Assembly: GCA_039519185.1 (NCBI GenBank)
Contig: CM076846.1
Location: 125,430,182-125,494,181 of the forward strand
Source: Astragalus membranaceus
Lineage: Eukaryota > Streptophyta > Magnoliopsida > Fabales > Fabaceae
Direction of reading: 5' to 3'
DNA: 64,000 nucleotides
Shown: one piece after another, positions 10,746 through 23,062 of the stretch
How the letters are laid out: every line of letters begins with the position of its first letter
How positions within the stretch are numbered: the first letter of the stretch is position 1
Notes under the pieces: generated by a model
Told to the model about the DNA's origin: nothing
The model's database searches: none
The model's input: the letters and a program-made list of their open reading frames with translations, nothing else
Position numbers and translations under genes: made by a program

Positions 10746-12469
10746 TTATTAAAAAAAACTTAAACAAAAACACTCAGCCACATCAAACACTCACTCTGCA
10801 TCAAACGCTCCTCTCTGCTACGGCGAAACCCTCACATCAAACGCTCCTCTCAAACGCTCCTCTCTCCCACATCAAACCCTCACACTCGAACGCTACGGCC
10901 ACATCAAACCAGCAAACCATCAAACGCTCCTTTCTCTGCTACAGCCATGGAGGCAGTGCGCGCACGGCGGCGGTCCACCTTTCCCCCACGGAGGCAGTGC
11001 ACGGCGGCGGTCCACCTTCACCTCGTAAGTCTTTGCAATCGCGCGCTCTTCTCAGAAACCATCAAACCAGCAAACCCTCTCTCTGCTACGGCGAAACCCT
11101 CTCTCTGCACGGCGGCGGTCACCTTTTCCCCACGGAGGCAGTGCACGACGAGACTGTAAGTTTATTAAACCTTTGTCATATTTTGTTCTCTGTTTGGGGT
11201 GTGATGCATGTTTATCACATTTCTTGCTTTTATTCTTTCACATCTTACCAGAAAAAAAAATCATGTAGATATGCAGCTAAAATTAGCCCACATCTAAACC
11301 CTCACCTGACCAAAAAATACTCACCCTCACTCAGTAATGGTTTTACAAAGTAATGGTGATGGTTTTACAAAGTAGTCTTGCTTGTCTTTTTGTTTGTAAT
11401 GTGGTTCTAATTGGGAATTTGACAGGTTCACTACTTTGTGATGTCTTTAGAGCATTCATGTTGTTCTAATTCTGAATTGGTACGTGGGGACAATGGAACT
11501 ACCCTGTGTCTTAATAATTGGTTGAGAAATCTGGTTTTACTAGTAATTTATGTGTTAGTAACATAATCGGTTGAGAAATCCATTACCCTGTGTGTATCTG
11601 CATTGACAAGTCATGCGATTGAGCAAATTCCAAACTTTGCAAGAAGACATAATCAACCAGATTTTTGTTTGCTAACAAGACAGGCTTCCAAACTGAAGTG
11701 TAAATGATGATTATGATGAATACCCTGAAAAACAGCTTATGGTTGAAGTTTATACTGTTGGAATTTTAAGTACTTGCTTGGCTGATTAGTTTGTTGATTT
11801 CTCTAGTATTAATATTAGTGTGTCAAGTGAACTAGATGTTTCTTTAGCATGGTGCCACTTTAGGATATGAAGAGTAATCATGGAATGCCATAGGCATGAT
11901 TATGCAAACAACGAGTATTTTATCTGGTTGATGAAATTTGAGCATATTATCACTTACTTGGTTATTTATTTTGAGGATTGTATTATAGTGTAAATGTGTA
12001 GCCATTCATTTTCTTTTCTTCACTATATTGTCTTCGATACTTTTCGAGATCCAAATGAAACTTCTACTTGTCCCACTATTGCAATGGATTATTAGTCATG
12101 GATGATATGTGAAATTTGTTATTGTTACGGATTCCATTTGTATCCCTTCACTTCCATTTGTTTTAAATATAGCTGACACAAATTCATAAGACGACCCTGA
12201 TTTATGTCATTCACTAATGTGCAAACCTATGGTTTCTATGGAAGATCCTTTGCTGCTAATAATGTTCATTACTCATTAGTCATTAGGCAATGATCAGGAT
12301 TCAGGAGTAAGAGGATTGAATTGTTACTTGGATTATTATGTTTTCCTTTTGATACTATTTATTTAATTTCTGAAATAGCATATATGGTCTAAATTCTAAA
12401 GCTAAATGCAATACTTTATATTTTGTAAAAAAAATGAATCTGAAAAGAGTGCTTTAATTTGTTTTTCAG
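10746..12469 (+). other. CACTA-1 5' region, noncoding, with GC-rich duplicated blocks
   Basis: At about 10780-11160 the phrases 'catcaaacgctcctctct', 'gctacggcgaaaccctc' and 'cggcggtcacctttccccc' recur several times, a locally duplicated leader-like stretch with possible GT splice donors ('cctcgtaagt', 'gactgtaagt'). From 11160 to 12469 the sequence is A/T-rich and intron-like. Short ORFs over the GC-rich blocks are repeat-derived and were not called. Confidence 0.5.
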
Positions 12470-12541
12470 GAAACTACCAGGCTTGAATTTGGAGGGTCAG
12501 CTGTCTTCAGCAATCCAGTCCTTTTCTGAACTTGATACACT
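12470..12541 (+). pseudogene. Captured leucine-rich-repeat exon (72 nt)
   Basis: The sequence between 'ttgtttttcag' and 'gtaaatatt' is exactly 72 nt. It begins with the last base of a codon and ends with two bases of the next, a phase-2 exon on both sides. Its translation, KLPGLNLEGQLSSAIQSF followed by SELDTL, has leucine-rich-repeat spacing. Exons of 72 nt in this phase, each coding one 24-residue repeat, are typical of plant LRR receptor-like kinases. No neighbouring LRR exon or kinase domain was found, so this looks like a host gene fragment taken up by CACTA-1. The exact parent gene is not identified. Confidence 0.6.
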
Positions 12542-13711
12542 GTAAATATTCTACTTCTTATGAGTATTTCAGTGGGAAAGTTGCTAAATCATTTCCTTTC
12601 ACAAAATTCACCAACTGAATAATAACCATTCAAAAGTGGCATTTTATTTTCACTAGGTTATCTGTGGATGCAATACTCAGTTGTAGCTAAATTAATAACA
12701 TATTCGCGAGAGATTGGCAGAATTGGAAGCAACTGCTACTCTCCGATTCGCTCAGCACCTTCTTCAGACGAAACACTCATTGTTACAAATCAAGGTAAAG
12801 TGACATTCTCTTTTCTTCGTCGTTCCACTTCTATTCCACTTCTTCGTCGTTTAACATTCTCTTTTCTTTGTTTTTTTCTCTCTGTGGTGTGGTAGTGTGG
12901 TGGTGATGATTTGATGTGGGGAAAAGTAAAAAAGAAGACGTCGTTTGCAGGGTTTTGTCTTTCCGTAACAGCGAATTGATCCTCAGTTTCCAATCGCGCT
13001 TCTTTATTGGTGAGTCCTTTTTTCCATTTTCTATTTTTTGTTTGTTTTTAAAGCCCATCTATTGCTGTATCTCGGATCTGTATTTCACTTTTGAATTCTT
13101 TAGTGTGTTTTGTTTTCTCCGTGATTTGCAAATATTAAGGTACTAATTAGATTTCATCAATGCTCCCTTATTAAGTACCATCAGATTGAATTTCACTTCT
13201 ACAATTAAGTATATGACAACTTATTTTTACAAATGACAGTTCTAGTTTACTTTAGCATCCAAAACCTAAGTTGAATCTTGTTAGCAAACAACTGTTGTCC
13301 CACTTAGTTGGTATTTCTTGTTTTGAGTGCAACTTTTATGCTGCTCGTTTCTACGAAGTAAAATATAGTAACTGAAAACATCAAGTGTATGCCTTATTGT
13401 ATATTTATTATGCCTAGATGAGTATTGTGGTTTCTTTCCTTTTTTCTTAAAGCTGCAAGTTAATGTTCCTTTAAACTGATATTTTTACCATTAAAAGTTG
13501 TGATAGATGTTGATTGAGGAATGTAACCCCATGACATATAATTGCTGGAAACTTGGCAAAGTTGCTGGAATTCATACATATTAAAAAATAAATGAGTTTT
13601 GTTTGTGTTGTGAGTTGGAAGGAATTGGTTTGAGTTGTGATTGTGTTGTGATAGTTCTTTTCATTATGATATTCTTCAACCTTCTTATTTGTTACTATTC
13701 TAGTAAGCTCG
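12542..13711 (+). other. Noncoding CACTA-1 sequence upstream of transposase
   Basis: A/T-rich, intron- or UTR-like. Pyrimidine-rich segments and possible splice motifs are present ('tatttattttcactag' near 12655, 'ccaatcgcgcttctttattggtgag' near 13010), but no supported coding exon. Confidence 0.5.
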
Positions 13712-14678
13712 ATGGATAAAGAGTGGATGAAATCAGCAAGAGATAGCCCAGACTACATTCTTGGTGTTGAGTTTTTTTTTTAAATTATGCATACACCATA
13801 GGAAAACCCCACGGAAAAGAGATTCTATGCCATTGTATTGATTGTCACAATGCTTTTTGGAAGACAAGGGCAGTTGTATTTAATCATTTGGTATATTTTG
13901 GATTTGAAAGAGGATATGATGTCTGGATTCGTCATGGTGAAAGCATAAAGACCCCAATCGTCGCGACAGTAGCACAAATGAAGAAATTGATGATGTTGAT
14001 GAACTACTATATGAAAGATTCAGAGATGTCGCACATGATGAAGAATGTCGAGTTAATGAAGGTCTCAGTGAAGGTGCTAGAAAGTTCTGTGGTCTTTCAG
14101 AAGAAGCAAAACAAGAGTTGTACCCGGGTTGCAAAAAATTCTCTAAATTATCGTTCGCCATTCGACTATATTTGTTGAAGTGTCTTTATGGTTGGAGCAA
14201 TGCATCATTCAATGCTCTCTTAGAGCTTTTGAGAGAAGCTATGCCTCAGTTGAACATTCCGGAAACATTCAATAAAACCAGAGGCATGATAAGGGACCTA
14301 GGTCTTGATTATAAAAAGATCGATGCTTGTCCTAATGATTGCATGCTATATTGGAAAGATCATGAGAATGACACTTCCTGCTCTGTTTTCGGATTTCCAC
14401 GGTGGGTTGTCAATGCCGAAGGAGATTATCAAGTTGAGGAAAACAATAAAGCTCATAAAGTTCCTAACAAAGTTTTGAGACACTTTCCCTTGATTCCTCG
14501 ACTTCAAAGGTTATTCATGTGCTCAAAGACAGACGACTCATTAAGGTGGCATGACGAAGAGTGTTCTAAAGATGGGAAGTTGAGGCATCCAGCTGATGGA
14601 GAGGCATGGAAAGACTTTGATAAGCGCCATTCTGATTTTGCTGCGGATTCTCGTAACATAAGACTTGGGTTGGCTAGT
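13712..14678 (+). pseudogene. TNP2-type transposase of CACTA-1, 5' part (frameshifted, interrupted by Ogre)
   Basis: ATG at 13712 begins MDKEWMKSARDSPDYI, the usual start of the transposase-associated N-terminal domain, and the zinc-like CHCIDC motif follows near 13829. At least three frame changes occur: two around the poly-T run at 13771-13830 and one near 13965-13975. From 14118 the frame is open (KLSFAIRLYLLKCLYGWSN, then the Transposase_21 region with PLIPRLQRLF and LRHPADGEAW). The gene is cut after RLGLAS at 14678 by the Ogre insertion and resumes at 32736. TNP2 proteins cut CACTA ends; this copy cannot be functional. Confidence 0.88.
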
Positions 14679-17600
14679 TGTAGCGACCGAAAAATCCGTG
14701 CGAGGATTCCTCGAAGGTTCAAAAATGAAGCCGCCACCAAAGTTTAGTTTAAGGGCAAACATTGGAAAATCCCTTTTGGAATGGATAAGGGTCCTTGAGA
14801 CCAGATTAGGGTTCGGGAGTCGGTTATGCGTAGGGAAGGTATTAGCACCCCACGACATCCTTCCTAAGGAAGGTTACCTGCTAATTAGTTGTAGGAGCGA
14901 AAGTCAATTTTAAAAAAAAAAACATTTATTTTTACCCTTTTATTGTGAATTAAAAGAAAGAAGAAGAATGGTATTTTATTTGTATTTGAGAAAGAGATTA
15001 TTTAGGAAAAGACTGAAAAAGGTTTTTTATTAGCGCAATTGACAGATGTGGGCCCCCATCTGCTCCTACGTATCTCTTGGTAGAGAATCAAATCACACGT
15101 AGTTCTTGGTAAAAAAAAATGTTTGTTGGTTGGCATTTTTTAATATAGGGGTCTTAGGACTCCTGAGTGATCAGTTCATTTGTCCTAACACGTTGACTAA
15201 CCTGACTGTACAGTCGGCTTAGTCCCCTATTTTGTGAAAATAGAGTTTTTTGGAGTTTTGGAAACGGTTTGAAGTGTGTTTATTTGGTTTTATTGGAATA
15301 GGGGTTTTAGGGTTCCTGAGCCGTACGGCTCATTTATCCTAGAACGCTGACAGTCGGCTTAGTCCCCTATTTTGAAATTTTGATTGGTGGGAAGAAGCGT
15401 GTTTGTGTTATCTTAACTTAGAAATTTGTTTGTTTTAAATAGGGATTTCAGGCCATGATCCGTAACGGTTCATTAGTGACCTAAAAAGCAGACTAACACG
15501 ACTGTACAGTCGACTTAGTCCCCTATTTACATTTTTTGAAAATGAAATATCTATTCTAAAAAATGGATTTGTGAAAGAAATTGTTTTTTTGGAAAGAAAT
15601 AAATAGAAAGACGAAAAGGGGCTGCATTGGTAAAACATGGGTGCAGTTAGAGCAGATGGCTGTATTATTAAACTGGGGTGTGAGAAGCAGCAGCCCAGTT
15701 TATGGACTGGTCCACGAATTCATGGGCTTTTTCAGGGGGGAGGCGTAGTATGAAAATGAGAGGTGTAAGTAGTATTGAGTTAAATGAAAAGACCAAAATG
15801 ACCCTGGATGTCCACACTATATAAGGCAATAATAAAAAAAAACCTAAACCTAATTCCCTCATTCCTCTCACGGCGCCGTCCCAAACTTCAACCCCCTCAA
15901 CCCTAATTCCCAATTCCTCCCTCCATTTGCGCCGCAACCAGAGGAACGAGAAGAGAGAGAGTTCGCAGGGAGAAAAGAGAGGAGGGGATGCGAGAAGGGT
16001 TTCCGGCGAGAGTTTGCGACTGGGAGAGAGATGGCCGGAGAAAGAGAGAGCGAAAGGGGAAGAGGCAACAGTGGCTGAGGAACTGTGAAGGCGACGGTGA
16101 TGCGCTGCGACTGCGACGACGATGGTGATGCGCTGCGACTGCGAGACGAGCGTTAACGGTGGCTCGCGACGGCAAAGGTGCCAGGGGAGGCGATGGTTTG
16201 AGGCGGACGGCCACCGTCTACGGTGGCCGGAACTAAAAGGTATGGCTCTGTTTTTGCAATTTTCCTCTTCTTATCCTCCTCTGTTCTTTCTACTCTGTTC
16301 CTGTTCGTTTTTTTTTCTCTGACCTTTAGTTTCTTCTCCTCTGTTTCTAACCCTTATTTTTTATTTTGGTTTTTCGGTATTTCTTTAGGTGGCTATTGGT
16401 GCGGTGGCGGTGACCGAGGGACGGCTCTGATGGTTACCGTGAGCTCACGGTGGGGGGGAAAGGGTATTCCGCTAGTGTTCTGTTTGGAGCTGACGGCCAC
16501 CGTAGGCGGTGGCCGAAACTAAAAGGTATGCTTCGGTTCTAATTTGCTTTTTCTGTCTCTTTTCTCATTTTGATGTTCTGTTTTTTTGCCTATTTTGGGG
16601 TTCTGATACTTTAGAAGACAAAAACAATTTAAACCCTAATTTTAGCTAAAGCCTTTGCCTAATTTCTTTTTCTGAAACCGATTAACCAAACCTAATCTTC
16701 TAGTCCATTTTTAAGCAGCAAAGCCGATTCTGATTCTTACTAACTTAGTCCTAATTTTCCTGGTTTCGTTTTACTTTGAACAAACTGAATCTGAAGCCCT
16801 AATTTTTATTCAAACTGCTTGTGATATTCTGGGATCCTACCAACAGCACCTTACTTATTCACTGTTTGTATAACATCTAACACTACACCATGTTTAAGAA
16901 TAGCATGCTCGAAATTTCAATTATTTAACATCTCATACCTAAAGTATGTTCGAATTAAAAAACAAAACCAACCTGGGTTCCTGAATGAAAGCAAAACTGT
17001 TGTTAATCCTTGTCTCTCTTGCTCTATTGCTGCTGCTGGTTCTCTTTGTTTGTCTCTACTGCTGCTTGTTCCTACCTCTGGATTTGTTGTCTTATGACTA
17101 GGGTTTCAGTGTGAAAACCCTAGTCTTTTGGGTTCTGAATTTCTGTCTGAATCTTGGGGTCTGTTCTTGTGTGTTTTTGAGTGTGTCTAGGTTTGTTTAT
17201 ATAGGTAAAAATTAGGTTTTTTTTCTGATCCTTCTCCATATTTGTTTCCTTTTTTAGGTATTGGGCTTGGATTGGAGAAAACGTGCTCACCAAGTTGCTG
17301 GATTAGGGTTGGGGAAAGCTTGTTCACCAAGGAGAGCAGGAAAGAAGAGAGGCGCAGCTGCCCTTTTTCTCATTTTTTGTAATTTTCGTTTTCCTTGTTT
17401 TTTGTATTTTTGGTTATTTTCGGTTTTGTATTTATTTTTATTATTTATTTCTTTTTTTTTAAATTAATTTTGATTTTTTTGGATTATTGTAAACATTTGT
17501 AAATTAATTTTTATTGATTTTCTTGTTGATTATATTTGTTATGGACAGATTCACTGTTTGTTTTTCTTTGGGTCAAAAAAGAAAGAGAATGAGTAAATTG

Positions 17601-17904
17601 GGCCAAGCCCAATCAAAACTAAACATAGGCCCAAATTAGCAAAATGGCTGAAATGAAGCCCAATTAGAACTAATTTAAGATTAGGTCCAATCTAGCCCCA
17701 TAGGTCCATTTAGGCAAACATAAGCCCAATTATTAAAAACTGGTTCCAAACGCTAAGCGTAAGTCCAATTAGGCAAGCTAACAAAATTAGGCCCAAAAGG
17801 TTGGGCATAGGCCCAATTGGACAAACCGGTTCGAATTAAATGAGCTTGTGATATGAGACTAGAACGAGTACGATAAAAAGATCGGGCAAAATTGGGGTAT
17901 AACA
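14679..17904 (-). repeat. Ogre 3' LTR
   Basis: 3226 bp; in element sense it starts TGTTATACCCC and ends GGTCGCTACA. Relative to the 5' LTR it has a 28-bp duplication ('gatgcgctgcgactgcga' region near 16100) and a 14-bp deletion near 15350. It contains two GC hairpins (16208-16229, 16494-16515), a 16-bp palindrome (16436-16451) and three modules bounded by 'aataggg'/'ccctatt' (about 15145-15233, 15296-15372, 15438-15528). Confidence 0.95.
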
Positions 17905-19378
17905 GCTGCCCCTCTTTGTTTATATTTTACCAGAAAAGGTGAATGGTTTTCAGATTTTCGTAGTAGAAATAAAAATAAAGATAGGATAGACTCTAATTTT
18001 TCCCGCTTGGGGGGAAGATGAGTTAGGGAAAAGAGGGATGATTAACACTTGGCGTGTTAACCGAGAACAATAAAGAAACGAACACTGGGGATCTGGCGGA
18101 GCACTAGGACTCTAAAAGAGCATTTGGGCTCTAAGGGAGCACTGGGGCTCAAAGGGGCTGCCTAAACCCTAAAGGACCAATTGGGGTCCGAAAGTGCACT
18201 GGGGCTTTGAAGGACTGTCGGGGTCCGAGGGTGGCCTTTTTCGAGCGGCCGCTAATAAGATCAGGTCTAGAACTGATCACGAATGACGTCCACTATGTCT
18301 TAGGCTGACACAGCTAGTCTGAATGGCCTGGGGCCGGATGATCCGTCGGTGCTCGATGTCGACGTGCGATCTGGATTGGATGACCGTTGGAGGTCTAAGG
18401 AGCGCTGGGGCTCGCGGTGTTAACATTACGATCTGGTTTGCTGAGTTAAGGTCAGCACTTATCGTGCCTTAAAAAATAAATAAAACAAACTGAAAGGGTC
18501 GACACTTGAGGTCGGTATGCAACATGTGTTATGCGTATGACATGCATGCAATGTATGCCTGTGTAATGATTAATGCTGAGTGGGATGAAATATGGAATGG
18601 TTTGTTCCTGCTTTCTTTTTTCATTTTTCATTTTTTTGCTTCTTGCTTTTCTTTTTGGCTTTCTTTTTACTGGTCTCATCAACTCGCGGGACTTTCGGTG
18701 TGAGATATGAGGGTTGCCCCGAGTAATGGCATTGCCGAATTGAAGCACAGGCTATTATGATTCTTTGTTTGAAGTGATCGTGCATGTATTTGTCCTTTTG
18801 CAAGTTTTATTTATGAGAGATCATCTCCTTTCCGTAATTTTCAGAAATTTCGTAATGATTGTAATGCTCTTGATTATGCACATGTTTTGCAATTTAGTAT
18901 CATGTATCATAAAACATCATTTTCGAGTGGATTGGAAACAAAGGAACAAAGCAAGTGTTTAATATTTAAATGGAGGCCGAGTGTGCAGAAGGTCACACTG
19001 ACTGAAAATTACATTGAGTGTTTTAAACTGAGAACCAAGGTTCAATACTCAAAGGAAGCCAAGTGCGCAGAATGTCACACCGACCGGAAATTACATTGAG
19101 AGTTTTTTAAACTAAAAAGAAAGAAAAAGGAAGAGCAGATCCCTTGATTGTTTGCATCTTTGGAGTAACGACGTCAATCACCCATACACATAAACTTGAC
19201 CACTCATCGATCAACTTCCAGAGGCGCGAACTGCCTTAGTATCTGTTCAAAGTCCAACTTTCTGACCCTAATTTTTACCTGGATCGCTCTTTAGAGTTTT
19301 CAATCCATCGGGTCGCTCTAATTTTTGCCTAGGCCGCCCTTTTGGGTTTTCGACCTAGCGAGCTCATTTTTGCTTGGA
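17905..19378 (-). other. Ogre polypurine tract and 3' untranslated region
   Basis: The tract AAAGAGGGGCAGC (minus strand, 17905-17917) abuts the 3' LTR. The rest is a long noncoding stretch with short degenerate repeats of the type 'gggctctaagggagcactgg' (18085-18230) and an 80-bp block duplicated at about 18970-19040 and 19055-19120 ('gcagaaggtcacactgactg'). Confidence 0.8.
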
Positions 19379-22300
19379 TCATCTTTCTCTTTTTTCCATA
19401 TATTTCTTTTGGGCATAGTACTTCTTGACTGCATCTGAGTTCACTGGGAGTGGGAGGTCATCACCATCCATTTTTGTGAGGATTAATGCGCCTCCAGAGA
19501 ATGCTTTTTTCACCACGTAAGGTCCTTCATAATTAGGGGTCCATTTCCCCCGAGAATCTTTTTGGATATGCAGGATTTTCTTGAGCACTAGGTCTCCCTC
19601 CTGGAACTGTCGAGGACGGACGTTCTTCTCGAAAGCTTTCCTCATTCTTTGCTGGTACAACTGCCCATGGCACAGAGCGATTACTCTCTTTTCTTCAATG
19701 AGATTCAACTGATCGAGACGAGCTTGAACCCATTCCGCTTCTTCTAACTTTGTTTCCATCAGCACTCGCAGAGAGGGTATTTCAACTTCGATGGGCAGAA
19801 CTGCTTCCATCCCATATACTAGCGAAAATGGAGTTGCCCCTGTTGACGTGCGAACTGAGGTTCGGTATCCGTGCAGTGCGAAGGGAAGCATTTCATGCCA
19901 ATCCTTGAATGTCACTACCATTTTTTGCACGATCTTCTTTATATTCTTGTTTGCCGCTTCGACCGCCCCATTCATCTTTGGACGGTATGGAGAAGAGTTA
20001 TGGTGTTGAATTTTGAAATCCTCACACAACTCTTTCATTATCTTGTTATTCAGATTGGTCCCGTTATCTGTGATGATCTTATTTGGAAGGCCGTAACGGC
20101 AGACCAAGTCCCTTTTTATGAACTTGACGACCACAGATTTCGTTACACTGGTATAAGAAGCGGCTTCGACCCACTTGGTGAAATAGTCGATGGCAACCAG
20201 GATGAAGCGATGACCGTTCGATGCTTTAGGTTCGATAGGACCAATGACATCCATGCCCCACACTGAGAACGGCCATGGTGCTGCTAAAACGTTCAAAGAA
20301 GCGGGCGGCACATGAATGTTATTGGCATAGATTTGACATTTGTGACACTTCCTCACATAGCTAAAGCAATCGGCTTCCATTGACAACCAGTAGTAGCCAG
20401 CCCTCAAGATCTTTCTTGCCATTGTATGCCCATTGGAATGGGTGCCGAACGAGCCTTCGTGGACGTCTTTCATAATCCTTTCTGCTTCCTCTTTTGCCAC
20501 ACATCGGAGGAGGACCATATCGTGATTTCTTTTATAAAGTACTTCCCCATTTAGAAAGAAACCCATTGACAATTTCCTGAGCGTTCTTTTATCATTCTCT
20601 GTGGCACCAGGAGGGTATTCTCTGTTTATTATATACTGCTTGATGTCGTAATACCAAGGTTTACTGTCAGGTTCTTCTTCAATTTCCATACAATGATGTG
20701 CTGGCAAATCTCGATGTTGAATTCGGATGAGTGTCAGACTCTTATTGTCATTGATATTGAACATTGACGACAAAGTTGCTAAGGCGTCTGCCAGTTGATT
20801 TTCTTCTCGAGGGAAATGGTGGAAAGTGATCTCGTCAAACTGTCCGATCATCTTTTGGATGTGATCACGATAGGGGATCAACTTGGAATCTCTGGTCTCC
20901 CAGTCACCTTTTATTTGATAGATGACCAAGGCCGAGTCTCCATATACGTTGAGTCTTTTAACCTTCCACTCGAGGGCCGCTTGGATGCCCAGAATACATG
21001 CTTCATATTCTGCGATGTTGTTGGTGCAATAGAAACTCAATCTAGCAGTACACGGTATGAAGCGGTTATCTGGGGAAATCAATACAGCTCCGACCCCATG
21101 CCCCCATAGATTGGAAGCGCCATCAAATGACATTCTCCACCTTTTGTCGCCTGGAGACTTTCCTTCTCCGAATAGGGCCATTATATCTTCATCGGGGAAA
21201 TCGCATTGCATTGATTGGTAATCCTCAATGGGTTGGTGTGCCAAGTATTCAGCCAATGCACTACCTTTGATCGCTTTTTGAGTGACGTACAGGATGTCGT
21301 ATTCAGATAGCAACATTTGCCAGCGAGCAATTCTCCCTGTGAGTGCGGGTTTTTCGAAGATGTATTTGATTGGATCCATTTTAGATACCAACCAAGTAGT
21401 ATGGCTTAGCATATATTGCCTCAGACGGCGTGCAGCCTAGGCCAAAGCACAACACGTTTTTTCCAACAACGAGTATCTTGTCTCGCATTCAGTGAACTTC
21501 TTGCTGAGATAGTAAATGGCATGCTCCTTCCTTCCGGACTCGTCATGTTGCCCCAGCACACAACCCATTGATTTGTCTAGGACTGTTAGGTACAAAATGA
21601 GAGGTCTGCCAGATACAGGCGGCATTAGGACTGGTGGATTTTGGAGATACCTCTTGATCTTCTCAAAGGCTTCTTGGCAGTTATCGTTCCACTTGGCCTC
21701 TTGGTTCTTGCACAATAATTTGAAGATAGGCTCACAGGTGGATGTTAATTGGGATATGAATCTGGAAATGTAATTCAATCTTCCCAAGAATCCACGAACC
21801 TCTTTCTCGGTTTTTGGCGCCGGCATTTCAAGAATTGCTCGTACCTTGGCTGGATCTACCTCTATTCCCCTTTGACTGACTATGAAACCCAAGATCTTTC
21901 CTGATTTTACACCGAAAGTGCATTTGGCAGGATTTAATCTGAGTTTGAACTTCCTTAGACGTTCGAAGAGTTTTTGCAGATTAACGACATGTTCTTCCTC
22001 AGTCTTGGATTTTGCAATCATATCATCCACGTAGACCTCTATTTCTTTATGCATCATATCATGGAATAATGCTACCATTGCCCTTTGGTAAGTTGCACCG
22101 GCATTCTTCAGTCCGAATGGCATTACTTTGTAACAGAATGTACCCCAGAGGGTGATGAAGGTGGTTTTCTCCATATCCTCAGGGGCCATCTTGATTTGGT
22201 TATATCCGGAATACCCATCCATGAAGGAGAAGAGAGAGTGTTGTGCTGTGCTGTCTACCAGGACATCAATGTGAGGCAAAGGAAAGTCATCTTTAGGGCT

Positions 22301-22859
22301 GGCTCTGTTCAAATCTCGATAATCGACACACATTCGAACCTTCCCATCTTTCTTCGGAACTGGAACAATGTTGGTGACCCATTGAGGGTATTTGACTACT
22401 GCTAAGAATCCAGCGTCGAATTGCTTCTTAACCTCGTCCCGGATTTTCATTGACATATCCGGCTTCATTCTTCTTAATTTCTGTTTCACCGGTGGGCATT
22501 CGGGTTTCACTGGTAGTTTGTGTTCAACTATGTCGGTGTCTAGTCCGGGCATGTCTTGATATGTCCATGCAAAAATGTCGACATATTCGAACAAAAGTCG
22601 TACCAGTTTCTCTCGTTCGTTGTCTTTCATTGTGGTGCCGATCTTGACCTCTCTCTTGTCTTCTTCTGTGCCCAAGTTAATTGTTTCGGTCGATTCCTCG
22701 TGGGGCTGGATCACCTTATTCTCTTGTTCCATCATTCTCATCAACTCTGGAGGGGTTTCCCAGTTATCTTCAATATCTTCCTCAGTTTGATTAATAGGGT
22801 GGTCAAAGTTACAGCATGAGTTATCAGCGTCGTTATTTTCAAAGATATTTTTTTTAGAT
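19379..22859 (-). pseudogene. Ogre pol exon 2: RT, RNase H, aRNase H, integrase (one nonsense codon)
   Basis: In element sense the exon begins after a splice acceptor at 22861-22860. RT has the YVDDM catalytic box near 22025-22040. A gypsy RNase H region follows, then a second, archaeal-type RNase H starting at SFDGASN, the hallmark of the Tat/Ogre lineage. Integrase shows an HHCC site ending CHKCQIY and a D-D-E core: WGMDVIGP, ITDNGTN and NGAVEAANKN. A TAG at 21439-21437 interrupts the frame in the RNase H region; sequence on both sides stays in the same frame and is homologous, so this is a single point nonsense change. The ORF closes at 19379 near the 3' UTR. Confidence 0.93.
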
Positions 22860-23062
22860 CTGCATTTAGCGAAATTGACGGAATAAATAAAAACGAATAA
22901 AAGAAAAAAAACCAAGGCAAAATGAAAAGGAAAGTGGAAATTCATTGGAGAACTCAAAATAACGTTTCATTAATGATGATACTGAAAAGAAAACATGTGT
23001 GCCCTAATGAAATGTCCTAAGGCCTTGGGCAGAGCCAAAGGATTGTATTACAGGAAAATTAC
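22860..23062 (-). other. Ogre intron between protease and RT
   Basis: On the minus strand the donor is AA|GTAATT (GT at 23062-23061) and the acceptor AATGCAG|A (AG at 22861-22860), 203 nt. Removing it joins the protease frame (two bases of a codon left) to the RT frame (one base), skipping the TAA that otherwise ends protease at 23059. Introns at this site are described for Ogre elements; exact usage here is inferred from sequence. Confidence 0.75.

Noticed and set aside
10947..11353. Arg/Pro-rich ORFs in CACTA-1 5' region
   Set aside because: They coincide with duplicated GC-rich blocks and change frame between repeats.
19791..20266. Plus-strand ORFs over the Ogre integrase
   Set aside because: Antisense frames of a recognisable integrase on the minus strand.
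22862..22957. ATG at 22957 as the start of Ogre RT
   Set aside because: The first residues are hydrophobic intron translation; homology starts after the splice acceptor at 22861-22860.
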